Notes under the pieces: generated by a model
What the model was told of the DNA's origin: nothing
Seen by the model: only the letters and a program-made list of their open reading frames with translations
Databases searched by the model: none
Source: Promethearchaeota archaeon
GTDB lineage: Archaea; Asgardarchaeota; Lokiarchaeia; Sigyniarchaeales; SOKP01
Direction: 5' to 3'
DNA: 64,000 bases
Assembly (NCBI GenBank): GCA_019058365.1
Contig: JAHPZE010000001.1
Location: 409,738-473,737 of the forward strand
Program-made: the position numbers and the translations under genes
Shown: positions 1 through 9,920 of the stretch, piece by piece
Position numbering within the stretch: the first letter of the stretch is position 1
Layout: every line of letters starts with the position of its first letter

Positions 1-2030
1 ACATAACCTTTAATATTCTTAATTCCACCATTTAAGAATACCTGAATGTTACTACTTTTCTCTATCTTTTCTTTTGTTTCATTTAATAATTCTAATGCAT
101 TTTTATGAACTGGATATAATACATTTAGAAATCTTAAGTTTCCACCTAACTCATTTTTTTTTTCTATAAGAAAAGTTTTAAATCCTTGATTAGCTATATT
201 TAAAGCTGCAGTCATACCTGAAATACCTCCTCCAATAATTAAAGCTGTATGGGTAATATCTATTTTATCTTCTTTCTGGGGCTTTAGTAATTTAGACTTT
301 GCGACATGCATTCTAATTAAATCTATGGCTTTATGAGTAGCAGCATCTTTTTCTTTCATATGAACCCATGAACATTGATCTCGAATATTAACAAGCTCAA
401 AAAGATATTTATTTAACCCGGCTTCTTGACATGTTTCTTGAAATAAGCTTTCATGTGTTCTAGGAGTACAAGATGCCACAATAAATCTATTTAAATCATG
501 TTCAGCAATTAATTCTTTAATCCTAATTTGAGAGTCAGATGAACATGAATATAAATTTGCTTCACATACCACTACGTTTGGGAGGTTTTTAACATATTCT
601 ACAACTCGAGGAACATCTACATAATTTCCAATATTGATTCCACAATGACAAACCATTACCCCTATTCTTGGTTTATCTGTAATTTTAACCACTTTTTCTG
701 CTATATCGAATGTTTTTTCTTTCACTTGGGTAAATTTAACAGAGTTTAATAAATCAGCGATTTGTGCTGCTACTCCACTAGCGTCAGCAACCGTCTCTGG
801 AATATCCATTGGTCCTTGACAGAATCCACATAAGAAAATCCCATTTCTAGTAGATTTTAATTTATCAAAATACGATTTTTCTTTGAAAAAGTTGTATGTA
901 TCTAATTCAATTCCTAAAGTTTTTCCTATTTCTTTAACTCCTTTTGATGGAACTAAAGGGGATGCCAGAACAACCAAATTAGCACGAAAATCCTTGAATT
1001 CACCAGTCTTCAAATCCTCATAATGTATAATTAAATCTTTAGTTTCGGGATCTTCTTCAATTGTACTTATTTTTGATTGAAAATATTTTACTCCATATTC
1101 TTTTTGAGCTCTTTGTGTGAATTCATAAAAATTTTTACCATATGCGCGAATATCATGCCGAAATACATAACATTCTGAATTGTCCGAATGTTCTTGGGTA
1201 ATTATTGCTTGTTTTGCTGTATAAGTGCAGCAAACACTAGAGCAAAAAGGGACATTTTCATGAAGATCTCTTGAACCTGCACATTGAATAAAAGCAATAA
1301 CTTCAGGTTCTTCATCATCACTTAATCGCTTGACATGTCCACCAAATGGTCCAGATGCGCATAATATCCTTTCATATTCAAGAGCACTAACAACATTTTC
1401 GTATCTATACCCCCATCTTGAAGTTAATTTTTCAGCAGGCATTTCAAAACCTGTTGCTACCACTACAGCTCCAACTTTAATTTCAAATTCTTCAGGTTTC
1501 TGTTCAAAATCTATTGCCTCAGCAGGACAAGCCTTTTTACATATTTGGCATACTCCCTTCGTTAAATATAAACACATCTCGGAATCAATTAAATAAATAG
1601 GAGGTACTGCTTGTGGAAAAGGAATAAATACTGATTTTCTTTTACCAATGTTCATTTCAAAAGGATTTGGAGCCATTATTTTGGGGCATTTAGCAGCACA
1701 TTCTCCACATCCCTTACATTTAGTTTCATCAATATATCGAGGTTTTTTCAGGATTTTCGCAGTAAAATTACCAGGTTCACCGTCTACTTGAAGAACTTCA
1801 TGATATGTCATTAATTCAACATTAGGATTACGAAATACTTCAACCATTTTTGGAGCTAATATACATAAGGAACAATCTAATGTTGGAAAAGTCTTGTCCA
1901 GTTGAGACATTCTACCTCCAATTGAAGGTGATTTCTCAACTAGGTATACTTTAAATCCTAATTCTGTGAGATCAAGAGAAATTTGTATTCCCGCTATACC
2001 TCCTCCAATTACTAACACAGAACCCTCCAT
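1..2030 (-). CDS. hdrA: HdrA-like FAD/iron-sulfur protein, long form, 3' end beyond the window
   Basis: About 676 residues are visible and the reading frame runs off the left edge. It starts MEGSVLVIGGGIAGIQ, a Rossmann FAD-binding loop, followed by the HdrA motif FPTLDCSLCILAPK, an inserted ferredoxin region (CKGCGECAAKCP, then CQICKKAC), the CHCGINIG motif of the classical HdrA N-terminus, CTPRTHE, and a second FAD loop (GGGISGM). The order is the same as in the complete long HdrA at 3462-6542, and the two are close paralogues. HdrA is the flavin subunit of soluble heterodisulfide-reductase complexes and performs electron bifurcation. The ATG overlaps the stop of the upstream HdrCB-like gene by one base (TAATG), so translation is coupled. 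No in-frame UGA was seen in the visible part. Confidence 0.93.
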   Translation of the reverse strand, partial: MEGSVLVIGGGIAGIQISLDLTELGFKVYLVEKSPSIGGRMSQLDKTFPTLDCSLCILAPKMVEVFRNPNVELMTYHEVLQVDGEPGNFTAKILKKPRYIDETKCKGCGECAAKCPKIMAPNPFEMNIGKRKSVFIPFPQAVPPIYLIDSEMCLYLTKGVCQICKKACPAEAIDFEQKPEEFEIKVGAVVVATGFEMPAEKLTSRWGYRYENVVSALEYERILCASGPFGGHVKRLSDDEEPEVIAFIQCAGSRDLHENVPFCSSVCCTYTAKQAIITQEHSDNSECYVFRHDIRAYGKNFYEFTQRAQKEYGVKYFQSKISTIEEDPETKDLIIHYEDLKTGEFKDFRANLVVLASPLVPSKGVKEIGKTLGIELDTYNFFKEKSYFDKLKSTRNGIFLCGFCQGPMDIPETVADASGVAAQIADLLNSVKFTQVKEKTFDIAEKVVKITDKPRIGVMVCHCGINIGNYVDVPRVVEYVKNLPNVVVCEANLYSCSSDSQIRIKELIAEHDLNRFIVASCTPRTHESLFQETCQEAGLNKYLFELVNIRDQCSWVHMKEKDAATHKAIDLIRMHVAKSKLLKPQKEDKIDITHTALIIGGGISGMTAALNIANQGFKTFLIEKKNELGGNLRFLNVLYPVHKNALELLNETKEKIEKSSNIQVFLNGGIKNIKGY

Positions 2031-3310
2031 TATTTTTCTTCCTCCGCCGTTGGATTAGAATCAACGACATAAATTAAATTTACTAAGAATTCAGAAAAAT
2101 CGACTATTTCTATTGAGGAAATATCTTCATAATCATTTTGCAAGCACGAAAAATGCATTTTGCACTTAGGACAAGACGTAACCATTATTTTTCCCACGTC
2201 TTTTGCTTCTAAGAGCCTTTTATATCGCAATGCTTTTGATCGATCATTACAATTCATCCAAGAACTTACTCCACAACACAGAGCATCTTTCTTGTTATGT
2301 GCCATTTCATTAAACTTATATCCTAATTTTTTCAATTGAGAAAAAATTTCACGTACATTTTCTATTATCTGACTATCTTTAGGTAAAAATCGACTTAGAC
2401 GACATGGATCATGATAAGTAAATGGGATAGGTTCTTCTTTTTGAGAAGGATTCTTAAACTCAATCTTATTTGCTTTCCAATTTTCATAAATATACTCTAT
2501 TAAATGTTTAACAATGAATTTTTTATTAAAATCGTCAAAAAGATTTTGATAATCTACTTTAAATGTCCTATAACATTCAGCACAGGCAGTTATAATTGTT
2601 TTAACTCCCGTTTCTTCAATTCTTTTAATATTCTTCTTTGCTAAATTGATAAATTCTTTGAGTTTTCCTTGACCCCAATAGAGATCATGGCCACAACAGA
2701 TTTCATCTTGAAGAACTACTACAGGTTCTTTTTCAATCTGGCATAATATTTTTAAAGTGCTTTCTGCTATAGAATTGGAATTTTCAAACTCAAAATTAAA
2801 AAAGGGTAAACACCCAACATAATACATAATATTTCCATGTTCTGAAATTTCACATCCCTTAGGAACCCATTCAAGAGATCTTTCTGGCTTTATATCGGAA
2901 GCACTCATTATTTCTGAGATAGTTGTATATACCCCCTTATGAGCAATATACTCATCCGGGTTTTGATTATATGATTCTCGCATTTTATATTTAGCCATTC
3001 TTACGATGTCTGCGAAATTTATTCCCTCAGGACAGTTTTGAAGACAAGCATTGCAAGTTAAACAATCCCATAAAATTCCACTCTCAATAACTTTATCCTC
3101 AAAACCCTCTAGAATCATTTCGATTATTCTGCTCGGTTCAAAAGTTTGAACTTTACTAAGTTGACAAACACCACTGCATCGAACACATTGATAACATCGA
3201 TATAATAATTTTCTTATATCTGGTTCATAAATTTTTTCAAGATATGAATCAATATTATCCTTAGGTTCTTCTGGATCTTCCGCTTTTGAAGTCTCTGTAA
3301 TATTATTCAC
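2030..3310 (-). CDS. HdrD-like fusion of HdrC ferredoxin and HdrB (CCG) domains
   Basis: 426 residues, GTG start. The N-terminal part carries two four-cysteine clusters typical of HdrC (CYQCVRCSGVC near residue 39, CLTCNACLQNCP near residue 85). The rest contains two CCG domains: GC...EICCGHD...CAEC, then DPC...LCCGVSS...CPKC. In HdrB/HdrD these CCG cysteines bind noncubane [4Fe-4S] clusters that act on disulfides such as CoM-S-S-CoB. Fusion of C and B modules is the HdrD arrangement, but here it sits with HdrA as in a soluble complex. It lies between two long hdrA genes: 151 bp below hdrA at 3462-6542, and overlapping the next hdrA by one base. The natural substrate is unknown, because Lokiarchaeia are not known to make methane. 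A near-identical architecture is at 20911-22188. Confidence 0.92.
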   Translation of the reverse strand: MNNITETSKAEDPEEPKDNIDSYLEKIYEPDIRKLLYRCYQCVRCSGVCQLSKVQTFEPSRIIEMILEGFEDKVIESGILWDCLTCNACLQNCPEGINFADIVRMAKYKMRESYNQNPDEYIAHKGVYTTISEIMSASDIKPERSLEWVPKGCEISEHGNIMYYVGCLPFFNFEFENSNSIAESTLKILCQIEKEPVVVLQDEICCGHDLYWGQGKLKEFINLAKKNIKRIEETGVKTIITACAECYRTFKVDYQNLFDDFNKKFIVKHLIEYIYENWKANKIEFKNPSQKEEPIPFTYHDPCRLSRFLPKDSQIIENVREIFSQLKKLGYKFNEMAHNKKDALCCGVSSWMNCNDRSKALRYKRLLEAKDVGKIMVTSCPKCKMHFSCLQNDYEDISSIEIVDFSEFLVNLIYVVDSNPTAEEEK

Positions 3311-3461
3311 TTTCTCTGGTTATTTCAAATTTTAATAATTTGAACCAATAATGATTAGAAAAAAAATAGAAAGAATTTATTTTTTCTGATTAGGTTTCAT
3401 AACTCTCTTGTCAAATGAGGAATTGCATTGATGATAAAGCAAGATTCTTCTTTATTTGAAT

Positions 3462-6400
3462 TTACATAGCAAGTGTCCTAATCATTGCATTAATTTGCTC
3501 AAAATCGTAATGTTTTATTGAAATTGCCCCAACTGGACAATTAACAGCACAAGTTCCACAGCCTTTACATAATCCTGAATTAACAGTAGACTTCTTTATC
3601 GGAAGGCTCACTTCTTCAAACTTCTTCAGCACTTCTACAATTTCTATTGCGTTATATGAACATACTTCCTCGCATGTCCCACAACCGATACATATCTCTT
3701 TTTCTACTTCCGCAATTAATCCAGATGTGGTAATTTCTTCTGCGCTTAAAAATCTGCATGCTCTTCCTGCTGCGCCATTTGCCTGTGATATTGAGTCTTG
3801 GATGTTTTTAGGCCAATGAGCACATCCACATAAGAAAATTCCATCAGTAGCAAAATCTAATGGTCTTAATTTAACATGAGCCTCCAAAAAAAAACCATTT
3901 TTGTCTAATGGAACTTTTAGTTTCTGTGCTAATTCATCTAAGTTATCAGCTGGAACCATTGGTGTTGATAGTACTATTAAATCCGTGTTAAAATTAATAT
4001 TTTCTTGTAGATTTGTGTCAAAGACTTTTATTTCAAATTTCTCTCTTCCTCCATTTATATCTCTAATGACAGGGGGATTGTCTAAATCATATCTCAAAAA
4101 TATAGCATCCTTTCTTCTTTCACGATAATATCTTTCAAATTCTTTCTTTGCCATTTGAAGATCTCTATAAAGCACTATTAGCTTTAGATCCTGCTTTATT
4201 TCCTTAAGGATATTAATATTTTTTATAGCAGTTTCACAACAAATATTTGAGCAGTAAGTTATCCCTTTTTCTTGTCTTGCATTAACGCATAATAATGTTG
4301 TAATATGATTAAGTTTATCTAACCATGATTGATCTTCATCCTTTAATTTCTGTTCTAATTGTAATTGTGTAATTACATTATGGTTCGTATAAGTATATTC
4401 AAAAAATTCATTAGGTTTTAACTCTTTTCCACCAGTGGCGACAATAATAGTGCCAATTTTTAATTCATGAACATTGCTATCTGAATCGATAACTGAAGCA
4501 TTATAGTTGCCAAGATATCCATAAATATCTTTCAATTCAGAATTTAAAAAGACTTGAATGTTCTTATTTTGTGTAACTTTTTCTATAGTTTCATTTAATA
4601 AGATTGAAGCATCCTCCTGGGTAGGATATAACATATTCAAATACTTTAAATTGCCACCTAAGTATCTGTCTTTTTCTACGAGATAAACTTTAAATCCTTG
4701 ATTAGCTATACTCAATGCGGCTGTCATTCCAGATATACCTCCACCAATTATCAATGCAGTTTGAGTAATTTTTAATTTCTCTTCTTTTTGCGATTTTAAT
4801 AATCTTGATTTAGCAACTCCCATTCTTATTAAATCAATTGCTTTTTTCGTAGCAAGCTCCTTCTCTTTCATATGTACCCATGAACATTGATCACGGATAT
4901 TTACCATGTCAAAAAGATACTTGTTTAGACCTGCTTCTTGACATGTCTCTTGGAATAATGATTCATGGGTTCGTGGGGTACAAGACGCGACAATAAATCG
5001 ATTTAAATTATATTCACCTATTACTTCTTTAATTCGTTCTTGCGAATCAGAACTACAAGAATAAAGATTATCTTCACAAAAAACTACATTAGGCAATGTT
5101 TTTATGTGTTCTATAACTTGAGGAATCTCAATATATTTTCCAATATTAATACCACAATGACAGATGAGGACCCCAATTCTAGGTATATCTGTTTCTTTAA
5201 CTGCCTTTTCTGGTATCCCTACAATTTTTTCTTGTGTCTCAGTAAACTTAAAAGAATTAAGTAAAGTTGCTACTTGTGAAGCTACCCCACTGGAATCAGC
5301 TACCGTTTCTGGTATATCCATTGGACCTTGGCAAAAACCAGCTAAAAAAATGCCTTCTTTAGAGGATAAAGATTTACTGTAATATGATTTCTCCTGAAAA
5401 AAATTATATTCATCCAACTCGATATTTAAAACTTGAGCTAATTCTCTAGTTCCAGCCGAAGGGACTAGGGGTGTGGCCAATACTACTAAATTTGCCTTAA
5501 AATCCTTAAATTTACCAATTTTTAGATCTTCATAATGAATTACTAAATCATTTGTTTCTGGATCTTCTATTATTCTGCTAATTTTAGTTTGGAAATATTT
5601 TACCCCATATTCTGACTGAGCTCGCTGGGTAAACTCGTAGAAGTTTTTTCCATAAGCCCTAACATCATGCCTAAATACAAAACACTGTGAGTTTTCAGAA
5701 TGTTCCTTAGTTATGATTGCTTCTTTAGCTGTATACATGCAACAAACTGAAGAACAATACGGAACACCTTCACGTAAATCCCTTGAACCCGCGCATTGAA
5801 TAAATGCTATTTTTTCTGGCTCTTTCGCATCGCTAGGTCTTACAATATGCCCCTGAAATGGTCCAGAAGCTGATAATATTCGCTCATATTCCAAAGCACT
5901 TACCACATTTTTATAATTATAACCCCATCTTGAGGTTAACTCTTCTCCTAACACATCATATCCAGTAGCAACAACAATAGCACCAACGTTCAATTTGATT
6001 TCTTGAGGTTTCTGTTCATAATCTATGGCTTCTGCCTTACAAACTTTCTCACAGACCCCGCATACTCCTTTAGTTAATTTTAAACACAATTCAGAGTCAA
6101 TTAAGTATACCGGAGGTACTGCTTGAGGAAATGGAATGTAGATTGACTTTCTTTTACCAAGATTCATATCAAAGATGTTAGGGGTTTCAATCTTTGGACA
6201 TTTAGCAGCACAGTCACCACAGCCTTTACATTTAGTCTCATCAATATAACGAGGTTTCTTAAGTACTGTAACATCAAAATTACTTGCGTTTCCAGAAACT
6301 TTTTGAACTTCATGATAAGTCATTAATTCAATGTTAGGATTTCTAAATACTTCCACCATTTTAGGCGCAAGAATACATAAACTACAATCGTTTGTAGGAA

Positions 6401-6542
6401 AAGTTTTATCAAGTTGAGCCATTCTTCCTCCAATCGATGGGGTTTTTTCTACTAGGTAAACTTTAAAGCCTAATTCAGTTAAGTCTAAAGAAGTTTGGAT
6501 CCCTGCTATTCCACCACCAATAACTAACACTGATCCTTCCAC
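3462..6542 (-). CDS. hdrA: HdrA-like FAD/iron-sulfur protein, long (double) form
   Basis: 1026 residues, GTG start at 6542. Two pyridine-nucleotide-disulfide-reductase-type halves are visible. The first has GGGIAGIQ, FPTNDCSLCILAPK and an inserted 8-cysteine ferredoxin (CKGCGDCAAKCP, CGVCEKVC). The second begins with the classical HdrA N-terminal motif (CHCGINIG), continues through CTPRTHE and GGGISGM, and ends in two [4Fe-4S] motifs (CIGCGTCEEVC, CKGCGTCAVNC). Canonical HdrA is about 650 residues, so this is an extended fusion with an extra flavin module. The second half has no ferredoxin insert. It is the first gene of the hdrA-hdrCB-hdrA cluster. A TATA-like element lies about 85 bases upstream. 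All expected cysteines are present as Cys. Confidence 0.93.
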   Translation of the reverse strand: MEGSVLVIGGGIAGIQTSLDLTELGFKVYLVEKTPSIGGRMAQLDKTFPTNDCSLCILAPKMVEVFRNPNIELMTYHEVQKVSGNASNFDVTVLKKPRYIDETKCKGCGDCAAKCPKIETPNIFDMNLGKRKSIYIPFPQAVPPVYLIDSELCLKLTKGVCGVCEKVCKAEAIDYEQKPQEIKLNVGAIVVATGYDVLGEELTSRWGYNYKNVVSALEYERILSASGPFQGHIVRPSDAKEPEKIAFIQCAGSRDLREGVPYCSSVCCMYTAKEAIITKEHSENSQCFVFRHDVRAYGKNFYEFTQRAQSEYGVKYFQTKISRIIEDPETNDLVIHYEDLKIGKFKDFKANLVVLATPLVPSAGTRELAQVLNIELDEYNFFQEKSYYSKSLSSKEGIFLAGFCQGPMDIPETVADSSGVASQVATLLNSFKFTETQEKIVGIPEKAVKETDIPRIGVLICHCGINIGKYIEIPQVIEHIKTLPNVVFCEDNLYSCSSDSQERIKEVIGEYNLNRFIVASCTPRTHESLFQETCQEAGLNKYLFDMVNIRDQCSWVHMKEKELATKKAIDLIRMGVAKSRLLKSQKEEKLKITQTALIIGGGISGMTAALSIANQGFKVYLVEKDRYLGGNLKYLNMLYPTQEDASILLNETIEKVTQNKNIQVFLNSELKDIYGYLGNYNASVIDSDSNVHELKIGTIIVATGGKELKPNEFFEYTYTNHNVITQLQLEQKLKDEDQSWLDKLNHITTLLCVNARQEKGITYCSNICCETAIKNINILKEIKQDLKLIVLYRDLQMAKKEFERYYRERRKDAIFLRYDLDNPPVIRDINGGREKFEIKVFDTNLQENINFNTDLIVLSTPMVPADNLDELAQKLKVPLDKNGFFLEAHVKLRPLDFATDGIFLCGCAHWPKNIQDSISQANGAAGRACRFLSAEEITTSGLIAEVEKEICIGCGTCEEVCSYNAIEIVEVLKKFEEVSLPIKKSTVNSGLCKGCGTCAVNCPVGAISIKHYDFEQINAMIRTLAM

Positions 6543-7094
6543 TATTTAACACTTTCTTATTTTTTTGATAAAAATTTGTATTCACATCTTTTTTTCAGTT
6601 GAGTAAAAAATAAGGAAAGGTAATTATATAAATATTTTTATGAAAAATGATCGGAATTCGACATGTTTCACTTTGCGAATGATCATTCCCAAACATTTTC
6701 TAAGTTCAATACCTCGTAATTGGTCATAATTTCTATTTTTTGTTTCCGTTTCTAGGAATTATGCTCATTTTTGCTAATCAATTATGGGAATAAGGTCCAA
6801 ATTGATAACTTTTATTGTAGAATTTTAATGATAGTCAACTTTATGGATGTTTATTGACAGATTCGACTTTTTCAGCTATCGTTTTTCTATATTATGAATG
6901 TTTAGGAAAAAAAGTTAGCCTCAAAATATTATAAAATTACAAAATAATAAGAAAAATCATTAATTTCGATAGTTGTTCAAATCTTCCAAGAACTGTCATT
7001 TTAAAAGATTCATGTAATAGAAAATAAAAGAATATATTATGTTGAGTATCTCATATAATTATAAGACAAAAATTTTAAATCTAAACTTTTCAAA
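6543..7094. other. Intergenic region between divergent hdrA and Orc1/Cdc6-like genes
   Basis: About 550 bases with no convincing gene. It holds the putative hdrA promoter near 6621-6634, a perfect 12-base palindrome GAATGATCATTC at 6677-6688, and AT-rich sequence leading to the Orc1-like gene. No ORB-type origin repeat was recognised. Confidence 0.5.
6621..6634 (-). promoter_or_regulatory. TATA-like promoter element upstream of hdrA
   Basis: On the minus strand this reads as an A/T-only run containing TTTATATA, about 80-90 bases before the GTG at 6542. It fits an archaeal TATA box, but the surroundings are so AT-rich that the call is tentative. Confidence 0.35.
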
Positions 7095-7246
7095 ATGACC
7101 AGAGATAAAACAGACATAAATTACTTTAAATTTATGACAAAACGATGATTGAAAGAATAAATTCTTTTATAGGCAAAGAATGGGGTGAAAATTTTTTAGA
7201 CTTATTAAAAAATGGTGAAAAAACAAATTCATTATTGGAATTATAA
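7095..7246 (+). pseudogene. Two short overlapping frames, possibly one frameshifted gene start
   Basis: An ATG at 7095 opens an 17-codon frame ending in TGA at 7146-7148. This TGA overlaps a second ATG at 7145 that opens a 33-residue frame (ends ...NSLLEL, stop 7244-7246). Read together they look like one polar protein with a frameshift (DINYFKFM... then ...GKEWGENFLDLL). The second frame is also in phase with the following Orc1-like ATG at 7265, separated by the TAA. No family was recognised. It may be a decayed gene or leader peptides, and confidence is low. Confidence 0.25.
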
Positions 7247-7264
7247 AAAAATTTAGGTAATCTC

Positions 7265-8521
7265 ATGATTGAAGATAATAATAAGATTTTTAAATCTATT
7301 AGTGCAGGTGAACTCTTAACATCTAATCACGTAGAAAAACTAATCTGTCGAAGTGAGGCTATTAAAAGACTTACAGCAAATTTCGGAAGTATATTGAAAG
7401 AGCCAAAAAACTTCTCTATTAATTGCCTTCTTATCGGTAAGGGAGCTATCGGAAAAACGTTAGTTGCGAAATATTTTGGGTACGAACTTATTAGAAGAAA
7501 AGCTGTTGAAATGAAAATTAGATTTATGATTGAATATTTTAATTGTATTCATTTCCGTTCAAAAGGCAATATAATCAGAGAACTCATTGCTAAATATGTA
7601 CCTCTGAGTTGGAATCGAGGATATAAGCTTAACAAATCTCTATTATTTTCAAAATTAAAACAGGACAATCGGTTTATATTATTAATTCTTGATGAAGTTC
7701 ATCTTTTAAAATCAGAGGATATTTTAGCGCTTCTCGATATCGGAAAAAAATATTCACAGATAGCAACAATAATGATTTGTAGAACACAGGATTGGTTGCG
7801 AGTAAAAAAGGATAAATTGCTATTTGATGAAATTATAGAGCTTCGACCATACAATTTCAATGAAGTTTTTAACATCTTGAAATATAGGAGTGAAATTGCA
7901 TTCCAAAAAAATGTTATTACTGATGATGTATTGAAGACTATATCTCAGATTGTAGTAGATAATGAAAATATGAGAAACGGGCTCGAAATTTTAAGAAAAA
8001 GTGGTTCACTATGTGTAAAGAAAAACTTGGATCAAATAACTGCTGATATTGTGAAAGAAACCAACAAGGATATATATCCTACTTTTCGCAATGATCTAAT
8101 CACCGAATTAAATTTAAAAGAACACGAGTATTTAATATTATTTGGAGTTGCAAGATCAATAGTAAATCAAGACAACCACTACACGTCAACTGATGAAGCT
8201 TTTGAGGAATATCTAAAGATATGTGAGGAATATCAAAAACTTTATGACGATAATCAGAAGGTGTACCCTGGAATAATTGGAGATTATTCTATTAAACCAA
8301 TTGACAAAATGAACTTTAAAAAACATATTCACTTACTTACGCAACTGAAATTGATTGTTTCAAAGACAGTTAAAAATGAGGAACCGACAAACAGTAGACA
8401 TTTAGAGATCTCTTTATTAGATATATCTGAAACCAAATTATCCGTTTTACTAAAAGAGTTTTTAGATGGAAAATATAATGTACTTGACGATTTTAACCCC
8501 GGAGAAAGAATGCCCTTTTGA
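7265..8521 (+). CDS. Orc1/Cdc6-like AAA+ ATPase
   Basis: 418 residues. Walker A is GKGAIGKT at residues 58-65 and Walker B is LLILDEVH around 139-146. Next comes a sensor-type segment (ATIMICRTQDW) and a helical lid. The C-terminal third, from about residue 280, resembles the winged-helix domain of archaeal Orc1/Cdc6 proteins, the replication initiators and helicase loaders. The domain order and the length of about 400 residues match the family. The Walker A loop deviates from the usual GxTGTGKT pattern, so this is probably a divergent paralogue rather than the main chromosomal initiator. It sits in an accessory stretch with toxin-antitoxin genes and gene remnants, so it could come from an extrachromosomal or integrated element. 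That origin is inference only. Confidence 0.65.
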   Translation: MIEDNNKIFKSISAGELLTSNHVEKLICRSEAIKRLTANFGSILKEPKNFSINCLLIGKGAIGKTLVAKYFGYELIRRKAVEMKIRFMIEYFNCIHFRSKGNIIRELIAKYVPLSWNRGYKLNKSLLFSKLKQDNRFILLILDEVHLLKSEDILALLDIGKKYSQIATIMICRTQDWLRVKKDKLLFDEIIELRPYNFNEVFNILKYRSEIAFQKNVITDDVLKTISQIVVDNENMRNGLEILRKSGSLCVKKNLDQITADIVKETNKDIYPTFRNDLITELNLKEHEYLILFGVARSIVNQDNHYTSTDEAFEEYLKICEEYQKLYDDNQKVYPGIIGDYSIKPIDKMNFKKHIHLLTQLKLIVSKTVKNEEPTNSRHLEISLLDISETKLSVLLKEFLDGKYNVLDDFNPGERMPF

Positions 8522-8628
8522 GGAGCAGAACATTTGTGTCTTTTAAAATTTAAACTAATAATTTTAATAATTTTTTAGAGTAATAAGAAAAAGTGCATTA
8601 ATTCTCTAATATTGAATTTTTCACATAA

Positions 8629-8808
8629 ACTTCATTGAAATCAGACTCTCAATTTACCATTTCATATGTATCCTTAGCGATGGGTAATATAAACATATTT
8701 ATAAGTTAAGAAGTAAAAAAAATATGATTTTTTAGATCATTAAAAAACGAATAGATTATGGTATTAAATTGTTTATAACGCGGATCTAGTTTTTTAATTT
8801 GATCTGAT
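8629..8808 (-). pseudogene. Remnant A of mvhD 3' end plus its downstream flank
   Basis: Bases 8773-8806 match the last codons of the intact mvhD at 17420-17851. On the minus strand they read DQIKKLDPRYK against NEIKKLGPL in the intact gene. The flank down to about 8629 shares blocks with the flanks of the other copies: the motif GAAATCAGACTCTCAATTT at 8637, a shared ACCATTTCATA-type block with remnant C, and ATTTTTTA...TCATTAAAAAAC with remnant D. Only the 3' end of the gene is present. See remnants at 14926-15118 and 16007-16170. Confidence 0.6.
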
Positions 8809-8908
8809 CTGTGATTAATTTCAAGTTCAATATGGTATCATTACTAATTAAATATGAAATACTAAAACTTAAATAATATTGTATACAAATTTACTATGGT
8901 AAACTAAT

Positions 8909-9193
8909 ATGTCAATTGTAAAAATTAAAAATAAGAAAGGTTTGGAACAACTTCAAGCCAAATTAACTCTAAGATTAGGTCGAAAACCCACACAGCAAGA
9001 GACTCTTGATTATTGCCTTATTTTAGCGAATCAAAATTTTGAAGAAATTATTCAAATAGCAATGAATCTTCCAATATTAAACCCTAAAAAAGCTCAAAAA
9101 ATTATTGAAAAAAGAAACAGCCTTGGTGATATTCCCTATAATCCTAACTCGCATTTTACTTCGGAAAATGATGACGATATTTATAACTTATAA
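8909..9193 (+). CDS. VapB-like antitoxin candidate
   Basis: 94 residues. The protein is basic and helical at the N-terminus (KGLEQLQAKLTLRLGRKPTQQE), like the short DNA-binding region of VapB-type antitoxins, and acidic at the C-terminus (SENDDDIYNL), where antitoxins usually embrace the toxin. It ends directly where a PIN-domain gene begins, with no spacer between the TAA and the next start. That tight coupling is the main evidence for the antitoxin role. The fold was not identified. Confidence 0.6.
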   Translation: MSIVKIKNKKGLEQLQAKLTLRLGRKPTQQETLDYCLILANQNFEEIIQIAMNLPILNPKKAQKIIEKRNSLGDIPYNPNSHFTSENDDDIYNL

Positions 9194-9643
9194 TTGGTGT
9201 TTCATGTGGGTGTATTCCTAGATACTGGTTTTTATCTTGGACTTTGTCATCCAAAGGATAAATATGCAGAACTAAGCGAAAAGATATTAAAAGAATTAGC
9301 TATAGGGAATTATGGAGTTCTATATACATCCTATTTTATTATAAATGAGGTGACTACATTAGCTGCCATCAGATCTAAAAATAATCTCAAAGTGTTCAAC
9401 CATCTGGAAAAACTATTGTGGGGAAGTGAAAAAATTGCAACTATTCTTCCTTTTGATTTAAATTTTGAACTTGAAACATGGCAATTATTCAAGAAAGAAA
9501 ATACGATTGACTTGAAAGAAAAAAAAACAATGAGTTATACAGATATCAGTTCTATTGTTCTCTGTAATCATCATCAAATCGAATATATTGTTAGTTTTGA
9601 TTCTCATTTTGATGGGTTTCTTCAGAGAATCTTTCAAGTATAA
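9194..9643 (+). CDS. VapC-like PIN-domain ribonuclease (toxin)
   Basis: 149 residues with the PIN acidic residues spread as expected: Asp in VFLDTGFYLG near the N-terminus, Glu in FIINEVTTL, Asp in YTDISS and Asp in FDSHFDG near the end. PIN-domain VapC proteins cleave RNA with divalent metal at these acids. The first start codon is TTG at 9194, directly after the antitoxin stop. GTG codons at 9197 and 9206 are equally possible, because the conserved strand begins only at about residue 5. There is no in-frame ATG. Confidence 0.75.
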   Translation: MVFHVGVFLDTGFYLGLCHPKDKYAELSEKILKELAIGNYGVLYTSYFIINEVTTLAAIRSKNNLKVFNHLEKLLWGSEKIATILPFDLNFELETWQLFKKENTIDLKEKKTMSYTDISSIVLCNHHQIEYIVSFDSHFDGFLQRIFQV

Positions 9644-9681
9644 GAATGTCTTTATGTGTTTTTTCAAAGAAATTTTTATGT

Positions 9682-9702
9682 AAATCAGACTATGAATTTA
9701 CC
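9682..9702. repeat. Isolated copy of a recurrent 21-base motif
   Basis: AAATCAGACTATGAATTTACC resembles 8637-8657, 12827-12847 and 17297-17317 (consensus GAAATCAGACTCTNAATTT). In two of these places the motif lies in the flank of an mvhD 3' end. Bases 9644-9899 otherwise hold nothing recognisable. Confidence 0.4.
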
Positions 9703-9920
9703 TTTCCTTACTAATTTTTAATATTACATAAAATGTTTCGAAAATGAAGAACTATTTTATGCTAATCATAGTAATTATTCATTTTTATAACTTCGAATGA
9801 GGTTTTTTTATTTATAGATTAAAGATTGAAGAGAAATAAAGAAAATTGTATCGAAAAAATTAAATGCTAACATCGTTATTAATCATTAAATGAAAAGTCT
9901 TGTTTCAGAAGTTGGTTAAA

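Noticed and set aside
6677..6688. Perfect palindrome GAATGATCATTC as an operator or origin element
   Set aside because: Single copy, not positioned near either promoter, and no repeat nearby; a 12-base palindrome can occur by chance in this composition.
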